From contig NZ_JNFB01000040.1 of NCBI RefSeq assembly GCF_000766145.1, positions 1 through 64,000 of the forward strand: 64,000 nucleotides of DNA. Reading direction: 5' to 3'. Below the pieces are notes generated by a model. It saw only the letters and a program-made list of their open reading frames with translations. It did not search any database and had not been told where the DNA came from. The stretch is from Paenilisteria newyorkensis (GTDB taxonomy: Bacteria; Bacillota; Bacilli; Lactobacillales; Listeriaceae). This document shows positions 8,006 to 18,134 of this stretch, piece by piece. The position numbers were made by a program, and so were the translations under genes. Position 1 is the stretch's first letter. Every line of letters begins with the position of its first letter.

Positions 8006-8548
8006 TTACTTTTCGAATTCATCTTCAAATTCACTATCGTCTTCCACAATAGTTGTCAGATCTCCTTCGATACCATCTGGTAAATGACCTTCTTCTGGAT
8101 CATCGTCGTCACTAACAAGACCATCTGTAAGAACAACTTCTTCTTCCCCTAGTTCTTCTACCACATCGTCCTCTTCGTAATCGATATCATCGTCAAGAAT
8201 GTCCTCATCGATTTCTTCGTCATCATCGTCGTCATCATCTGATTTACGTTTCTTCTTAGGTTTTGTCTGCGTTTGAACTTCTTCATCAATCGCATCAATT
8301 GGGTACCACGCACGTAGCCCCCAAGTATTATTACCAAGAGAAATAAAATTACCCTCAATATTCATATCCGTGTAAAATTGAACAAGTCTCTCTCTTACTT
8401 CGCCTTCGCTTAAATCAAGAAACTTAGTAATCTCATCCACAATCGCTTGGAATGGCATTACTTCTCTTCTTTTTTCAAGAACATAGTGCGCCACTTCAAT
8501 CAAAGATAACTCTTTACGTTCTTCTTTTGTCAATTGGCTCAAATCCAA
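8006..8548 (-). CDS. rpoE: DNA-directed RNA polymerase delta subunit
   Basis: A 180-residue accessory subunit of Gram-positive RNA polymerase that helps recycle enzyme and limits nonspecific binding. The N-terminal HARE-HTH domain (about residues 1-90, ELSLIEVAHYVLEKR through NNTWGLRAWYPIDAID) is followed by a basic patch (KPKKKRKS) and a long Asp/Glu-rich disordered tail. I choose TTG at 8548: it gives MDLSQLTKEER, matching Listeria delta proteins, and AAGGGG is about 10 bases upstream. The GTG three codons earlier lies too close to that site. The tail coding DNA is a low-complexity GAT/GAA run prone to length change. Confidence 0.95.
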   Translation of the reverse strand: MDLSQLTKEERKELSLIEVAHYVLEKRREVMPFQAIVDEITKFLDLSEGEVRERLVQFYTDMNIEGNFISLGNNTWGLRAWYPIDAIDEEVQTQTKPKKKRKSDDDDDDDEEIDEDILDDDIDYEEDDVVEELGEEEVVLTDGLVSDDDDPEEGHLPDGIEGDLTTIVEDDSEFEDEFEK

Positions 8549-8644
8549 AGCTGGCACGCCCCTTCTATAATAAAAAATAATTTCCTAAACTGCATTTTTC
8601 TGACTCTATCTATTCTACATGTAAATGACGCTGAACACAATAAA

Positions 8645-8653
8645 ATTATAACA
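8645..8653 (-). promoter_or_regulatory. Extended -10 promoter of rpoE
   Basis: Minus strand TGTTATAAT, an extended -10 without a clear -35. It predicts a leader of roughly 90 bases before the TTG start of rpoE. Confidence 0.5.
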
Positions 8654-8686
8654 TACTCTGCAATAATACCCATATCAATTCCATAT

Positions 8687-8836
8687 TCATAGCTTCGTCA
8701 GTACACAATAACCAATATAGAACAACAATATCGCGAGCAATAGTATCGGGATAGAGCCTAATTGCATGCTATATAAAATTGCCGTTGCAATGACAAGGAG
8801 CAGAAAAATGATACACATGAAAATGATATAGCGCAT
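8687..8836 (-). CDS. Small two-span membrane protein, hypothetical
   Basis: A 49-codon frame in the gap between argS and rpoE. The peptide starts MRYIIFMCIIFLLLVIATAI and has two strongly hydrophobic stretches (about residues 3-24 and 29-46) joined by a short SMQLGS turn, ending VLTKL. The ribosome site is weak (TCGGGG, about 12 bases before the ATG). It would be cotranscribed from argS, since no terminator separates them. I do not recognise a family. The uninterrupted membrane pattern argues for a real gene, the poor site against. Confidence 0.45.
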   Translation of the reverse strand: MRYIIFMCIIFLLLVIATAILYSMQLGSIPILLLAILLFYIGYCVLTKL

Positions 8837-8897
8837 AATTCGCAAAACCCCGATCTAAAATTTTTCTAGTGCTCACTTTGTTCAACTAAATTCCTAA

Positions 8898-10568
8898 TTA
8901 CATTTTTTCTGGTGCAGAAACGCCAAGAAGTGTAAGTCCATTACGCAATGTGATTTGTGCCGCTTTAATCAAAGCAAGCCGCGCTTCTGAAACCTCTTTA
9001 TTCTCCATATCCAAAACCTTATTAGAATTATAAAAGCGATGGAAAGCCGTCGCTAAATCATTCAAATAACGCACAATCCGATGTGGAATTCTTTTCTCAG
9101 CAGCCTCTGCGACAACATCTGGAAATTCACCCAATACTTTCAACAAGTTATAATCTACCTCAGAATTCAGCAAAGCAATGTTCGCGTCCTTACTCAAAGT
9201 AAAGCCTTGCTCCACGCCTGAACGTAAAATACTTGAAATCCGAGCATGCGCATATTGTACGTAATATACTGGGTTTTCAGTAGACGTCGATTTCGCAAGC
9301 CCCATATCAAAGTTCATATGTGTATCTGAACTACGCATCGCAAAGAAATAACGTGTCGCATCCAATCCAACTTCCTCAATCAAATCGCGCATAGTCACTG
9401 ATTTACCAGTACGCTTACTCATCTTCACTTGTTTGCCGTCCTCATAAAGATGAACCAGTTGGATAATCTCAACCTCAAGATGGTCTGGGCTGTATCCCAA
9501 ACTCTCAATGGCAGCACGCATCCTTGGAATATAGCCATGATGATCCGCTCCCCAAACATCAATCAGTACGTCAAATCCACGCTCTAATTTATCTAAATGA
9601 TAGGCGATATCTGGTAAGAAATACGTGTAACTACCATCCGATTTAATAAGTACGCGATCTTTATCGTCACCAAATTCCGTTGTCCGAAGCCAAGTAGCGC
9701 CCTCTTCTTCAAAGATATAGCCATTATCACGAAGTTTCGCTAGTGCAGGCATAATTTTATCATTCTCATATAGCGTCGTTTCCGAGAACCAGCTATCAAA
9801 ATGAACACGAAACTCCGCCAAATCTTCGCGTAATTTCGCCGTTTCAAAAGTCAACGCTTCTTTGCGGAATAACTCCCGTCTCACGTCTACATCTTCCTTG
9901 ACATACTTATCCCCATACTTTTCAGCTAATTGCTTACCCAAGTTAATAATATCCGCGCCACGGTAACCTTCTTCTGGGAATTCTGCATCAATGTTCAGCG
10001 CTTCTAAATAACGAGCTTCTGTCGACAAAATCAAATTATTAATCTGATTTCCTGCATCATTGATATAGTATTCACGAGATACACTGTACCCTGCCATCGT
10101 CAAAATATTCGCCAATGAATCACCAATTGCCGCGCCACGTGCATGTCCTAAGTGCAAATCACCCGTTGGATTCGCTGAAACAAACTCAATCTGAAACTTC
10201 TTGCCTTTTCCTGTATCACTTGTACCATAAGTATCGTCAGCATCCATAATGACAGGTATTAAAGCCGTCAAATAGGCATTATCTAAGTAAAAATTAATAA
10301 ATCCTGGTCCAGCAATCTCAATTTTATTGATAAGTGCATGGTTTTTCCCGATTGCCGCTACAACCGTCTCTGCAATCGCTCGCGGTGCTTTCTTAGCCAC
10401 ACGTGCCAGCTGCATAGCGATATTGGTAGAATAATCCCCATGTTGCTTATCCTTTGGAACCTCCAGCAAAATAGATGGTACCTCGGCTTGCTCAATCCCC
10501 AATCCTTGTACCACCGCTTCTTTAATAATTGCAATCAAATCTTGTTGACTTTTTTGACTAACATTCAT
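8898..10568 (-). CDS. argS: Arginyl-tRNA synthetase
   Basis: A 556-residue class I synthetase charging tRNA-Arg. It has the N-terminal Arg-tRNA-synthetase additional domain (residues 1-90), the HIGH motif as HLGH in [18 protein letters not shown], a canonical KMSKR in [12 protein letters not shown], and the C-terminal DALR anticodon-binding domain (from about 435, [11 protein letters not shown]). Its ATG overlaps the stop of the DUF1934 gene by four bases, so both are read from the promoter at 11052-11080. No T-box leader is visible. Confidence 0.98.
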   Translation of the reverse strand: MNVSQKSQQDLIAIIKEAVVQGLGIEQAEVPSILLEVPKDKQHGDYSTNIAMQLARVAKKAPRAIAETVVAAIGKNHALINKIEIAGPGFINFYLDNAYLTALIPVIMDADDTYGTSDTGKGKKFQIEFVSANPTGDLHLGHARGAAIGDSLANILTMAGYSVSREYYINDAGNQINNLILSTEARYLEALNIDAEFPEEGYRGADIINLGKQLAEKYGDKYVKEDVDVRRELFRKEALTFETAKLREDLAEFRVHFDSWFSETTLYENDKIMPALAKLRDNGYIFEEEGATWLRTTEFGDDKDRVLIKSDGSYTYFLPDIAYHLDKLERGFDVLIDVWGADHHGYIPRMRAAIESLGYSPDHLEVEIIQLVHLYEDGKQVKMSKRTGKSVTMRDLIEEVGLDATRYFFAMRSSDTHMNFDMGLAKSTSTENPVYYVQYAHARISSILRSGVEQGFTLSKDANIALLNSEVDYNLLKVLGEFPDVVAEAAEKRIPHRIVRYLNDLATAFHRFYNSNKVLDMENKEVSEARLALIKAAQITLRNGLTLLGVSAPEKM

Positions 10569-11014
10569 TCTTTATCCTCCTCTAAAATCATCGAGACATC
10601 AAAAATTCCAATGTTCACACCTCTGTCTAACAACTCGTACTGAAAGTCAATCTTCCCAGAAAACAGCCCCTCTTGTACGTAAACTTCTTCTATATTCAAA
10701 AGCTCTGACTCCATCATCAGTTTGCCAACACCATAGTCTACGCTAACCGTACTACGCTTACGCTCTCTGAAAAAATGCATGCGCATATTCACAGCACCGC
10801 TACGCATCAACAAAACTTCTTGATCCGTTATTTTCAAAACCGTTCTAATAGTCCCAGCTTCTTGCTCTTCTTCATAATGAAGGTAACGACTTCCCGTGGT
10901 ATGATCCAAATAAAACACACCTGACAGCGTTAACTCCGTACGTTCCTCTTCCATTTCCTGCTTAGAAATCGTTTTTAAACGCAACTGTACCGGCGTCTTT
11001 TCCTTATTACTCAC
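10565..11014 (-). CDS. DUF1934 family protein (YwiB-like)
   Basis: A 149-residue cytosolic protein of the YwiB/DUF1934 family, a calycin-like beta barrel of unknown function regularly found directly before argS in Firmicutes. Conserved segments include the GSRYLHYEE strand, [20 protein letters not shown] and the C-terminal [20 protein letters not shown]. It overlaps argS by four bases (ATGA). A GGGGGGA ribosome site precedes the start. Confidence 0.9.
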   Translation of the reverse strand: MSNKEKTPVQLRLKTISKQEMEEERTELTLSGVFYLDHTTGSRYLHYEEEQEAGTIRTVLKITDQEVLLMRSGAVNMRMHFFRERKRSTVSVDYGVGKLMMESELLNIEEVYVQEGLFSGKIDFQYELLDRGVNIGIFDVSMILEEDKE

Positions 11015-11051
11015 GCTTTAAAGTCCCCCCATATAATTTCGAATGCACTAC

Positions 11052-11080
11052 ATTATAGTTAAAAACAGGCTAAAATGCAA
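11052..11080 (-). promoter_or_regulatory. Promoter of the DUF1934-argS operon
   Basis: Minus strand TTGCAT, 17-base spacer, TATAAT, about 40 bases before the DUF1934 start and immediately after the site-2 protease stop. Confidence 0.75.
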
Positions 11081-11082
11081 CC

Positions 11083-11736
11083 TCAAATTTGAAAAACAAA
11101 GTAGTAGAAACTCGCCATTTCCCCAGCAATCCACGGCATAAGCGTGTTAAAAATCGGTGATATCGTATACCGCGAAAGCGGCGTAATAACTAGTATCAAG
11201 AAAAATAATAACGCATAGTTCTCATAAGCCTGCACTTTTAACCGCCATTTCAAAGGTAAAAATTCCGATAAAATTTGATAACCATCCAATGGTGGCAATG
11301 GCAATAAATTAAAAATAAATAAAATCAAATTCAGCGACACAAACAAATTGAAGAAATGCAAGATAATCTGCGAATACGCCACATCCATTTGTAGAAATAA
11401 AAAATACAGCCCCAATCCAATAAAAGCAAGCAATAAATTACTAACTGGACCAGCCAAACTCACAACTACACTACCAACACGTCGGTGCTTCATTTTATAC
11501 GTATTAACAGGCGTTGGTTTCGCCCAACCGAATCCGGCTATAATAACAAAAATAAAACCAATCGGATCAATATGTTTCAACGGATTAAACGTTATGCGAC
11601 CCTCATTCTTCGCAGTATCATCGCCAAATAACAGAGCAACCCAAGCATGCGCCAACTCATGTATTGTAAAAGCAATCAAAAGCGTCACGATGACGTAAGG
11701 CAAATCCTGCAACGAATAGGCTAAAAAATTCTCCAT
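11083..11736 (-). CDS. Site-2 protease family membrane metalloprotease (YwhC-like)
   Basis: A 217-residue intramembrane zinc protease of the M50 family. The zinc-binding HELAH lies at residues 26-30 inside the first membrane helix. NPLKHIDPIG (51-60) is the conserved loop. The third ligand is Asp151 in the NLLPLPPLDGYQ motif. Five or six membrane helices are visible. The ATG at 11736 has GGAG eight bases upstream; the longer frame (16 more codons) has no site. The compact form lacks PDZ domains, unlike RasP. Its substrate is unknown. Confidence 0.9.
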   Translation of the reverse strand: MENFLAYSLQDLPYVIVTLLIAFTIHELAHAWVALLFGDDTAKNEGRITFNPLKHIDPIGFIFVIIAGFGWAKPTPVNTYKMKHRRVGSVVVSLAGPVSNLLLAFIGLGLYFLFLQMDVAYSQIILHFFNLFVSLNLILFIFNLLPLPPLDGYQILSEFLPLKWRLKVQAYENYALLFFLILVITPLSRYTISPIFNTLMPWIAGEMASFYYFVFQI

Positions 11737-11767
11737 GAATAATCTCCTTCTGTATTGTAGTACTTCA

Positions 11768-11796
11768 ATTATGTTATAATACACTCATTAAATCAA
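11768..11796 (-). promoter_or_regulatory. Promoter of the site-2 protease gene
   Basis: Minus strand TTGATT, 17 bases, CATAAT. It overlaps the divergent promoter of the tautomerase gene, so the two may compete. Confidence 0.55.
11772..11780 (+). promoter_or_regulatory. Extended -10 promoter of the tautomerase gene
   Basis: TGTTATAAT reads rightwards about 35 bases before the tautomerase start, with only a poor -35 (TATTGT). Confidence 0.6.
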
Positions 11797-11814
11797 TACT
11801 TAGGAGTGAATTTC

Positions 11815-12000
11815 ATGCCGTTCGTAACAATAAAATTTCTAGAAGGTCGAACAGATGATCAAAAGAAAGCCGTCGTAGCAGACGTAACAGAAGCTGTTTC
11901 GAAAAATCTAGGTGCACCAAAAGAAAACATCCACGTCATCCTAGAAGAAATGAAAAAAACAGATTATGGCGTAGCTGGCGTTCGAAAATCGGACATCTAA
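11815..12000 (+). CDS. 4-oxalocrotonate tautomerase family enzyme
   Basis: A 61-residue member of the small tautomerase superfamily that works as a hexamer. The start at 11815 (AGGAG eight bases upstream) gives MPFVTIKF, so that removal of Met exposes the catalytic Pro1; the three-codon-longer frame would bury it. Conserved Arg appears in [12 protein letters not shown] tautomerase stands at the same place in L. monocytogenes (lmo2564, from memory). It is the only plus-strand gene in this block. The physiological substrate is unknown. Confidence 0.92.
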   Translation: MPFVTIKFLEGRTDDQKKAVVADVTEAVSKNLGAPKENIHVILEEMKKTDYGVAGVRKSDI

Positions 12001-12021
12001 GCCACTAAACGATTCTCCACT

Positions 12022-12075
12022 AAAAGCGTTGTATCGCAGTCTGCTTCTATTAGCACACTAGGTACAGCGCTTTTT
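12022..12075. terminator. Bidirectional terminator between tautomerase and HD gene
   Basis: AAAAGCGTTGTA pairs with TACAGCGCTTTT (one G-U) across a 29-base loop, with T runs on both sides. It separates convergent genes. Confidence 0.65.
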
Positions 12076-12082
12076 CTTAGCC

Positions 12083-13411
12083 TCACCGCTTATATTCTTT
12101 CAAAGAATGCGCATGTATCAAACTCACGATTTCCTCCGAAATGGTAGCATTGATACGTCCACTTTCTATAAAATCAAGCGGATAATAAAGTTTGATATCC
12201 ACACGCCGTTTGCCAGCTATAGCTTCCACTATAGAAGATTCCGTCGATAGCTCATGTAATTCTCCATTTGGCATTAATAATTGGATAGGCGACCTCCCAG
12301 CGACGTCTCCTGGCTCATATAAGTCATACGGTAAATCCGATGTCGAATCAATCACCAAATAATATTCTGGATCAATATCTGCCTGTTCCAGCAACCCTTT
12401 TAACTTCAAATAAAGTTCCGCATCCACTCTCGAATCATAATTAATATATTGCAACAATCTTCTGTTCAAAAAACGACTACATAAATCACTTAAAATAGAG
12501 TCCTCTTCGTACTGCCATATCGAAAAGAAGTACATCAATACCGTATCATCTAGCGTAATATACTCCTCTAAAGAAACGTCACGATTCAAAAATGGCAACA
12601 ACTGAACTGGCGTCTGTGTAAAATGATAGTCTCTTTCATGTAAATTCTGCGCACGCTCTAATATCTTCCACAAAAGAACCTCCGCACTCCTGCTCACCGG
12701 GTGGAAATACACCTGCTGATACATCTGATAGCGGCTCACAATATAATCCTCCACCGCATGCATTCCCGAAGCCTTAATAATAACTCCATTTCCATCCGGG
12801 CTAGGACGCATCACACGCATAATTCGCTCCATATCAAAATTCCCATAACTAACTCCAGTATAATAAGCATCTCGCAACAAATAATCCATCCGATCCGCAT
12901 CAATTTGACTAGAAATCAACTTAACCAGCGTCTGGTTCTGATATGTTTTATTGATAACGGCTGCTACTTTCTCTGGAAAATGTATCCCAGCTCGCTCTAA
13001 AACCGTTCGCACCTCGGTATTCCCTGTTATAATTGCCATCGTATAATGTTCATGATCCGTGCTAAAAACCTTCTCAAAAGCATGTGAAAACGGTCCATGT
13101 CCTAAATCATGTAACAACGCCGCACACAAAGCTACCAAACGCTCTTCGTTATCCCACTGAATCTCATTGGCAAACGTACCTTCTACAATGTGCCGCGTCA
13201 CCTCATACACACCTAATGAATGATTGAACCGACTGTGCTCAGCCCCATGAAAAGTAAGCGAGGTTGTTCCCAATTGATGGATTCTACGTAATCGCTGAAA
13301 TTCTTTTGTTGCTATCAAATCCCAAATAATTTGGTCAGAAACATGCACATATCGGTGTACAGGATCTTTAAATACTTTTACTTCTGGTAATTTTGTCTCT
13401 AAATATGTCAC
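12083..13411 (-). CDS. HD-domain phosphohydrolase (YwfO-like, dNTPase family)
   Basis: A 442-residue cytosolic metal-dependent phosphohydrolase. The HD-domain ligands are visible: H64 (RFNHSLGV), H101-D102 (LLHDLGHGPFSH) and the Asp-rich SQIDADRMDYLLRD near residue 171. The domain order resembles SAMHD1-like bacterial dNTP triphosphohydrolases such as E. faecalis EF1143, so deoxynucleotide hydrolysis is a reasonable but unproven role. It follows the lipoyl ligase gene with a 27-base gap and is probably cotranscribed. Confidence 0.88.
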   Translation of the reverse strand: MTYLETKLPEVKVFKDPVHRYVHVSDQIIWDLIATKEFQRLRRIHQLGTTSLTFHGAEHSRFNHSLGVYEVTRHIVEGTFANEIQWDNEERLVALCAALLHDLGHGPFSHAFEKVFSTDHEHYTMAIITGNTEVRTVLERAGIHFPEKVAAVINKTYQNQTLVKLISSQIDADRMDYLLRDAYYTGVSYGNFDMERIMRVMRPSPDGNGVIIKASGMHAVEDYIVSRYQMYQQVYFHPVSRSAEVLLWKILERAQNLHERDYHFTQTPVQLLPFLNRDVSLEEYITLDDTVLMYFFSIWQYEEDSILSDLCSRFLNRRLLQYINYDSRVDAELYLKLKGLLEQADIDPEYYLVIDSTSDLPYDLYEPGDVAGRSPIQLLMPNGELHELSTESSIVEAIAGKRRVDIKLYYPLDFIESGRINATISEEIVSLIHAHSLKEYKR

Positions 13412-13437
13412 ATGTCATCTTTCCTCTCTAAACTAAT

Positions 13438-14280
13438 TCATAGATCTGCTAAAACCTTCTCGTTCCTCAGTATAAGCCGTTCGTAATAAGCCGTATACCA
13501 ATCTAACTCTTCTCCCATTAGGCGGCTGGACTCTAAACGCCCCGCGAAATGGTACAATGCGTTGAGCAATTTCACCATCACATCATTCACTTCAAGCGGC
13601 TCTCCAAATAGCTCCGACAACGTGGTCATAACCGCTGGATCAACATCTGGATACGTATATTTCTCTTGCTTATCCTTCCCACTAATACGGTAAAATTCGC
13701 GAATCAGCTCGGCCCGTTTCTGTTGATCGCCATTAACAGCTAAATATATTTGTACCGCAACACCCTTCGCCATCCGACGCTGAGATATGCCTGCAAATTT
13801 CTTACCATTAATGCTTAAATCATAACTTCCCGGACAATAAGATCCGACTATTTCACGCGCTTCCATCTTGTAAGCAAAAGTCGGAAACATGTGTTTAATA
13901 AGTGCGAACATTGTCTCATAACCACGATCTATCGCAATCCCTCGTTCCACATCTGGAAAAACTAACGACAGATTGAGCACACCAGAATCCAGTACCACTG
14001 CCAAACCACCAGAATTCCGCACAACCGCTCGATATCCTTGCTCTCTAAAATAAGCAATACCCGCCTTTAAATCAGGCAGCTTCGTATCTTGAATCCCCAT
14101 CGAAATTGTATCATGATGCACCCAAGCTCTCGTTGTAGGTGGCGATATCTCACTTCCAACCGAGCGACAAAGCGTATCGTCCGTCGCAAATGATTGCAAG
14201 GCGTCAAACGCAATTTGCACCGTTGTCTGATCGATAAATCGCCAATTTTCCTGCTTTAATAAATCCAGTCCTTCTTTCAT
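13438..14280 (-). CDS. lipL: Octanoyl-[GcvH]:protein N-octanoyltransferase (LipL-like)
   Basis: A 280-residue member of the lipoate ligase/transferase (BPL/LPL) fold. The sequence VGSYCPGSYDLSINGKKF places a cysteine at residue 149, which matches the catalytic Cys of Bacillus LipL. That enzyme moves octanoyl or lipoyl groups from GcvH to the E2 subunits of 2-oxoacid dehydrogenases. KKFAGISQRR is the usual ligand-binding loop. The ATG at 14280 has GGAG at normal spacing; the longer frame lacks support. LipM or a ligase cannot be fully excluded, but the Cys position and neighbours favour LipL. Confidence 0.8.
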   Translation of the reverse strand: MKEGLDLLKQENWRFIDQTTVQIAFDALQSFATDDTLCRSVGSEISPPTTRAWVHHDTISMGIQDTKLPDLKAGIAYFREQGYRAVVRNSGGLAVVLDSGVLNLSLVFPDVERGIAIDRGYETMFALIKHMFPTFAYKMEAREIVGSYCPGSYDLSINGKKFAGISQRRMAKGVAVQIYLAVNGDQQKRAELIREFYRISGKDKQEKYTYPDVDPAVMTTLSELFGEPLEVNDVMVKLLNALYHFAGRLESSRLMGEELDWYTAYYERLILRNEKVLADL

Positions 14281-14400
14281 CTCAGTGACTCCATTTCCAA
14301 TAATCTTTGTTGTTATTATAGCACACTCCACGGCGATTTGGAGGGCATTTAGCAATTTCGCAGTTTAAATGAATATACGTATTTTTAACCCCTGATTCGA

Positions 14401-14496
14401 TTATTTTACACGCCTCTTTTTACTTGTTAGAATTATTTTTGCTATCCATGCGACAGCCGCTAATTTTCCCAACCGATTCCAATTCTTTTTATTCAC
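14401..14496 (-). CDS. Small basic single-helix protein, hypothetical
   Basis: A 31-codon frame with a GTG start at 14496 and an excellent GAGGAGGCG site eight bases upstream. The peptide starts MNKKNWNRLGKLAAVAWIAK, continues through a short hydrophobic stretch, and ends in a basic SKKRRVK tail. This is the pattern of tiny inner-membrane proteins. A possible promoter (TTGTAC, 17 bases, TAAACT) lies just upstream. L. monocytogenes has small genes at this position. The family is not recognised. Confidence 0.6.
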   Translation of the reverse strand: MNKKNWNRLGKLAAVAWIAKIILTSKKRRVK

Positions 14497-14576
14497 GATA
14501 ATCGCCTCCTCAATACCAGTTTAAGTGGTTTTATCGGAATGTACAAACATGCACGCTTATCGTTTTAACCTTAGAC

Positions 14577-14607
14577 AATAAAAAAAGCCTGAACGCGGGG
14601 CTCAGGC
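14577..14607 (-). terminator. Rho-independent terminator of the small membrane protein gene
   Basis: On the minus strand GCCTGA and TCAGGC flank a GC-rich loop, followed by seven Ts. Confidence 0.85.
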
Positions 14608-14657
14608 GAAATTTAAAACCTAGGGAGTTTTAAATGAGTATATGGTTTAAAGCGGTT

Positions 14658-14864
14658 TTACCATTCATAACGGTCGTGTTTGCTTGAGTTACGACGGTTA
14701 CAGTTACGTGGGTTGCCCCAAATGCGGTATAGCAGATACACAACAAGCGCTAAACCTAGAAGTGGGAATAGGAAATGCATCGTGATACCGATGACTTTGA
14801 ATAGAATATTAAGTCCAATGATAGCTAGAATAACGGTGAATAAGTATTTGAAAAAATTGTTCAT
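14658..14864 (-). CDS. Small membrane protein, hypothetical
   Basis: A 68-residue protein with two hydrophobic stretches (about 6-26 and 29-48, LFPLLGLALVVYLLYRI) and a hydrophilic C-terminus rich in Asn, Arg and Ser (NPRNCNRRNSSKHDRYEW). The ATG at 14864 has GGAGG eight bases upstream; the ATG five codons earlier does not. It is monocistronic, with its own terminator at 14577-14607. Position matches the small lmo2567/lmo2568-type genes. Function unknown. Confidence 0.75.
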   Translation of the reverse strand: MNNFFKYLFTVILAIIGLNILFKVIGITMHFLFPLLGLALVVYLLYRIWGNPRNCNRRNSSKHDRYEW

Positions 14865-14946
14865 TTTAATGACCTCCAAATTTTATTATATCAACTTTTA
14901 ACGTTAGCATGATTAAAATCTATGTGAAATCGCTGAAATGCCACGA

Positions 14947-15105
14947 TTAGTTTTTAACGTCTATAATTTGAGCTGTTGATGGCTCGGCTGGAATGGTGGT
15001 ATGTAGTTTTATCGTTTTTGCTGGTACGATAATTGGCTGTGTCTGTGTTCCAACTAGCAACATAATGAGTAATGCTGACATTAGACCGAAAATCCCTTTT
15101 TTCAC
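14947..15105 (-). CDS. Small exported or membrane-anchored peptide, hypothetical
   Basis: A 52-residue frame starting at a GTG with AAAGGG about 10 bases upstream. It begins with a lysine pair and a hydrophobic core (FGLMSALLIMLLVG), then a polar Pro/Thr-rich C-terminus (TIPAEPSTAQIIDVKN). This looks like a signal peptide or anchor. A longer frame to 15222 exists, but its extra N-terminus has no ribosome site. It has no recognisable family and could be a remnant. Confidence 0.45.
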   Translation of the reverse strand: MKKGIFGLMSALLIMLLVGTQTQPIIVPAKTIKLHTTIPAEPSTAQIIDVKN

Positions 15106-15241
15106 GTCGTTCACGCCCTTTTGTTTGGTTGATAGGTTTATTATAGCTGGATTTATTTTTTTTAACGATAGGCTCTGGGCTGAAAATTCGTACGCCCTAA
15201 GTCGGATGTTTGAATGGGCCACCTACAAAACCACCTTCACC

Positions 15242-15271
15242 TTGGAACCCACCTACAATTAATGCTATGAT
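15242..15271 (+). promoter_or_regulatory. Promoter of the CPBP protease gene
   Basis: TTGGAA, 18 bases, TATGAT preceded by TGC (extended -10), about 35 bases before the start codon. Confidence 0.6.
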
Positions 15272-15304
15272 ACATACCATATAAAACAATTGGAGGGAAA
15301 CAAG

Positions 15305-15970
15305 ATGCTAGAACAAAACCAACCGCGAATCTGGACAATTATTTGGGTTTTCGGTGTTTATTTATTCCTATCACTTATATTTCAGATTGCGAGCATCGTT
15401 TGGGATGTATTTGCTGGGAATGAGGCTCTGGATATCGCCGTCACGTGGCATAGTGAACTACTTAGCCTGGCCGCGATGCTAATCACGCTTTTGCTAGCGA
15501 GATGGCAGCGTATTCGATTTTTCAGTCGTGTGCGGATTAGTTGGAAAGGATTTCTGTTTGCGGCTGTTGTGATGCTTGTCGCGATTGGGATTAGCTCTGT
15601 CATCGATTATCTCGGTCAGAATTTTTCTTCCTATACGAATACGCAAAACGAGATGCTATTAGAAGATGCTTACCTGAACGCTTCTTGGCTGCTTAGTTTC
15701 TTGTCTATCGTTATTATCGCGCCATTTGTGGAGGAAATTATTTTTCGGGGATTCCTGATGCAGCAACTTTTCAGAAGTCGGTTATGGCTTGGCTGGATTG
15801 TTAGTAGTTTGCTTTTCTGCGCGGCGCATGTTCCGACGGATTGGGTTAGTTTTCTGCTTTATTTGATTCCAGGCATTGCGCTGGGCGGGATTTTGTACAA
15901 AACGAAGCGGCTTGAACTGACCATTTTTGCCCATTTCCTGAATAACTTTATAGCTTTTATTTGGACATGA
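15305..15970 (+). CDS. CPBP family intramembrane metalloprotease
   Basis: A 221-residue membrane protein of the CPBP/Abi family (prenyl-endopeptidase-like, Rce1 fold) with six or more membrane helices. The motifs VEEIIFRGFL (EExxxR), FCAAHVPTDW (His) and the closing HFLNNFIAF (HxxxN) provide the metal-binding site. The ATG at 15305 has GGAGGG eight bases upstream. In other Firmicutes such proteins mature peptides or give bacteriocin immunity; no bacteriocin gene is evident beside it. It ends at a strong bidirectional terminator. Confidence 0.9.
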   Translation: MLEQNQPRIWTIIWVFGVYLFLSLIFQIASIVWDVFAGNEALDIAVTWHSELLSLAAMLITLLLARWQRIRFFSRVRISWKGFLFAAVVMLVAIGISSVIDYLGQNFSSYTNTQNEMLLEDAYLNASWLLSFLSIVIIAPFVEEIIFRGFLMQQLFRSRLWLGWIVSSLLFCAAHVPTDWVSFLLYLIPGIALGGILYKTKRLELTIFAHFLNNFIAFIWT

Positions 15971-16010
15971 AAACAGCAGCGATTCCTCGATGCGAATCGC
16001 TGCTGTTTCT
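15970..16010. terminator. Bidirectional terminator, CPBP gene / PTS gene
   Basis: AAACAGCAGCGATT and AATCGCTGCTGTTT form a perfect 14-base stem with A/T runs on both sides. It serves two convergent genes. Confidence 0.93.
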
Positions 16011-16012
16011 AT

Positions 16013-18011
<1,999 letters not shown>

Positions 18012-18018
<7 letters not shown>

Positions 18019-18042
18019 GCCCGTAGATTGGTAACAATCCTT
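18012..18042 (-). promoter_or_regulatory. RAT (ribonucleic antiterminator) site
   Basis: Minus strand GGATTGTTACC...GGGCATTACCT matches the LicT/SacY-type RAT consensus (GGATTGTTAC, then GGCAAAACCT). It would be bound by a PRD antiterminator when the inducing sugar is present. Confidence 0.8.
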
Positions 18043-18067
18043 TGCGATGACTATAATATATCACAGG

Positions 18068-18083
18068 TTGAAAACGATTACAA
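18068..18083 (-). promoter_or_regulatory. cre site (CcpA operator) of the PTS gene
   Basis: TTGAAAACGATTACAA (plus strand) fits the WTGNAARCGNWWWCAW consensus at every position. It overlaps the -35 of a promoter (minus strand TTGTAA, 17 bases, TATATT), so CcpA should repress the gene on glucose. Confidence 0.8.
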
Positions 18084-18134
18084 GTGGTTTTTTAAAATTT
18101 TTTTATTTTTATTTCGGCTTTAAAATTTGTGCTT

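Noticed and set aside
15197-15280. A 27-codon minus-strand frame with a striking Gly-rich end (VGGFQGEGGFVGG)
   Set aside because: No ribosome site on that strand, and it lies exactly over the promoter of the plus-strand CPBP gene. The Gly pattern comes from a short local repeat of ccacct.
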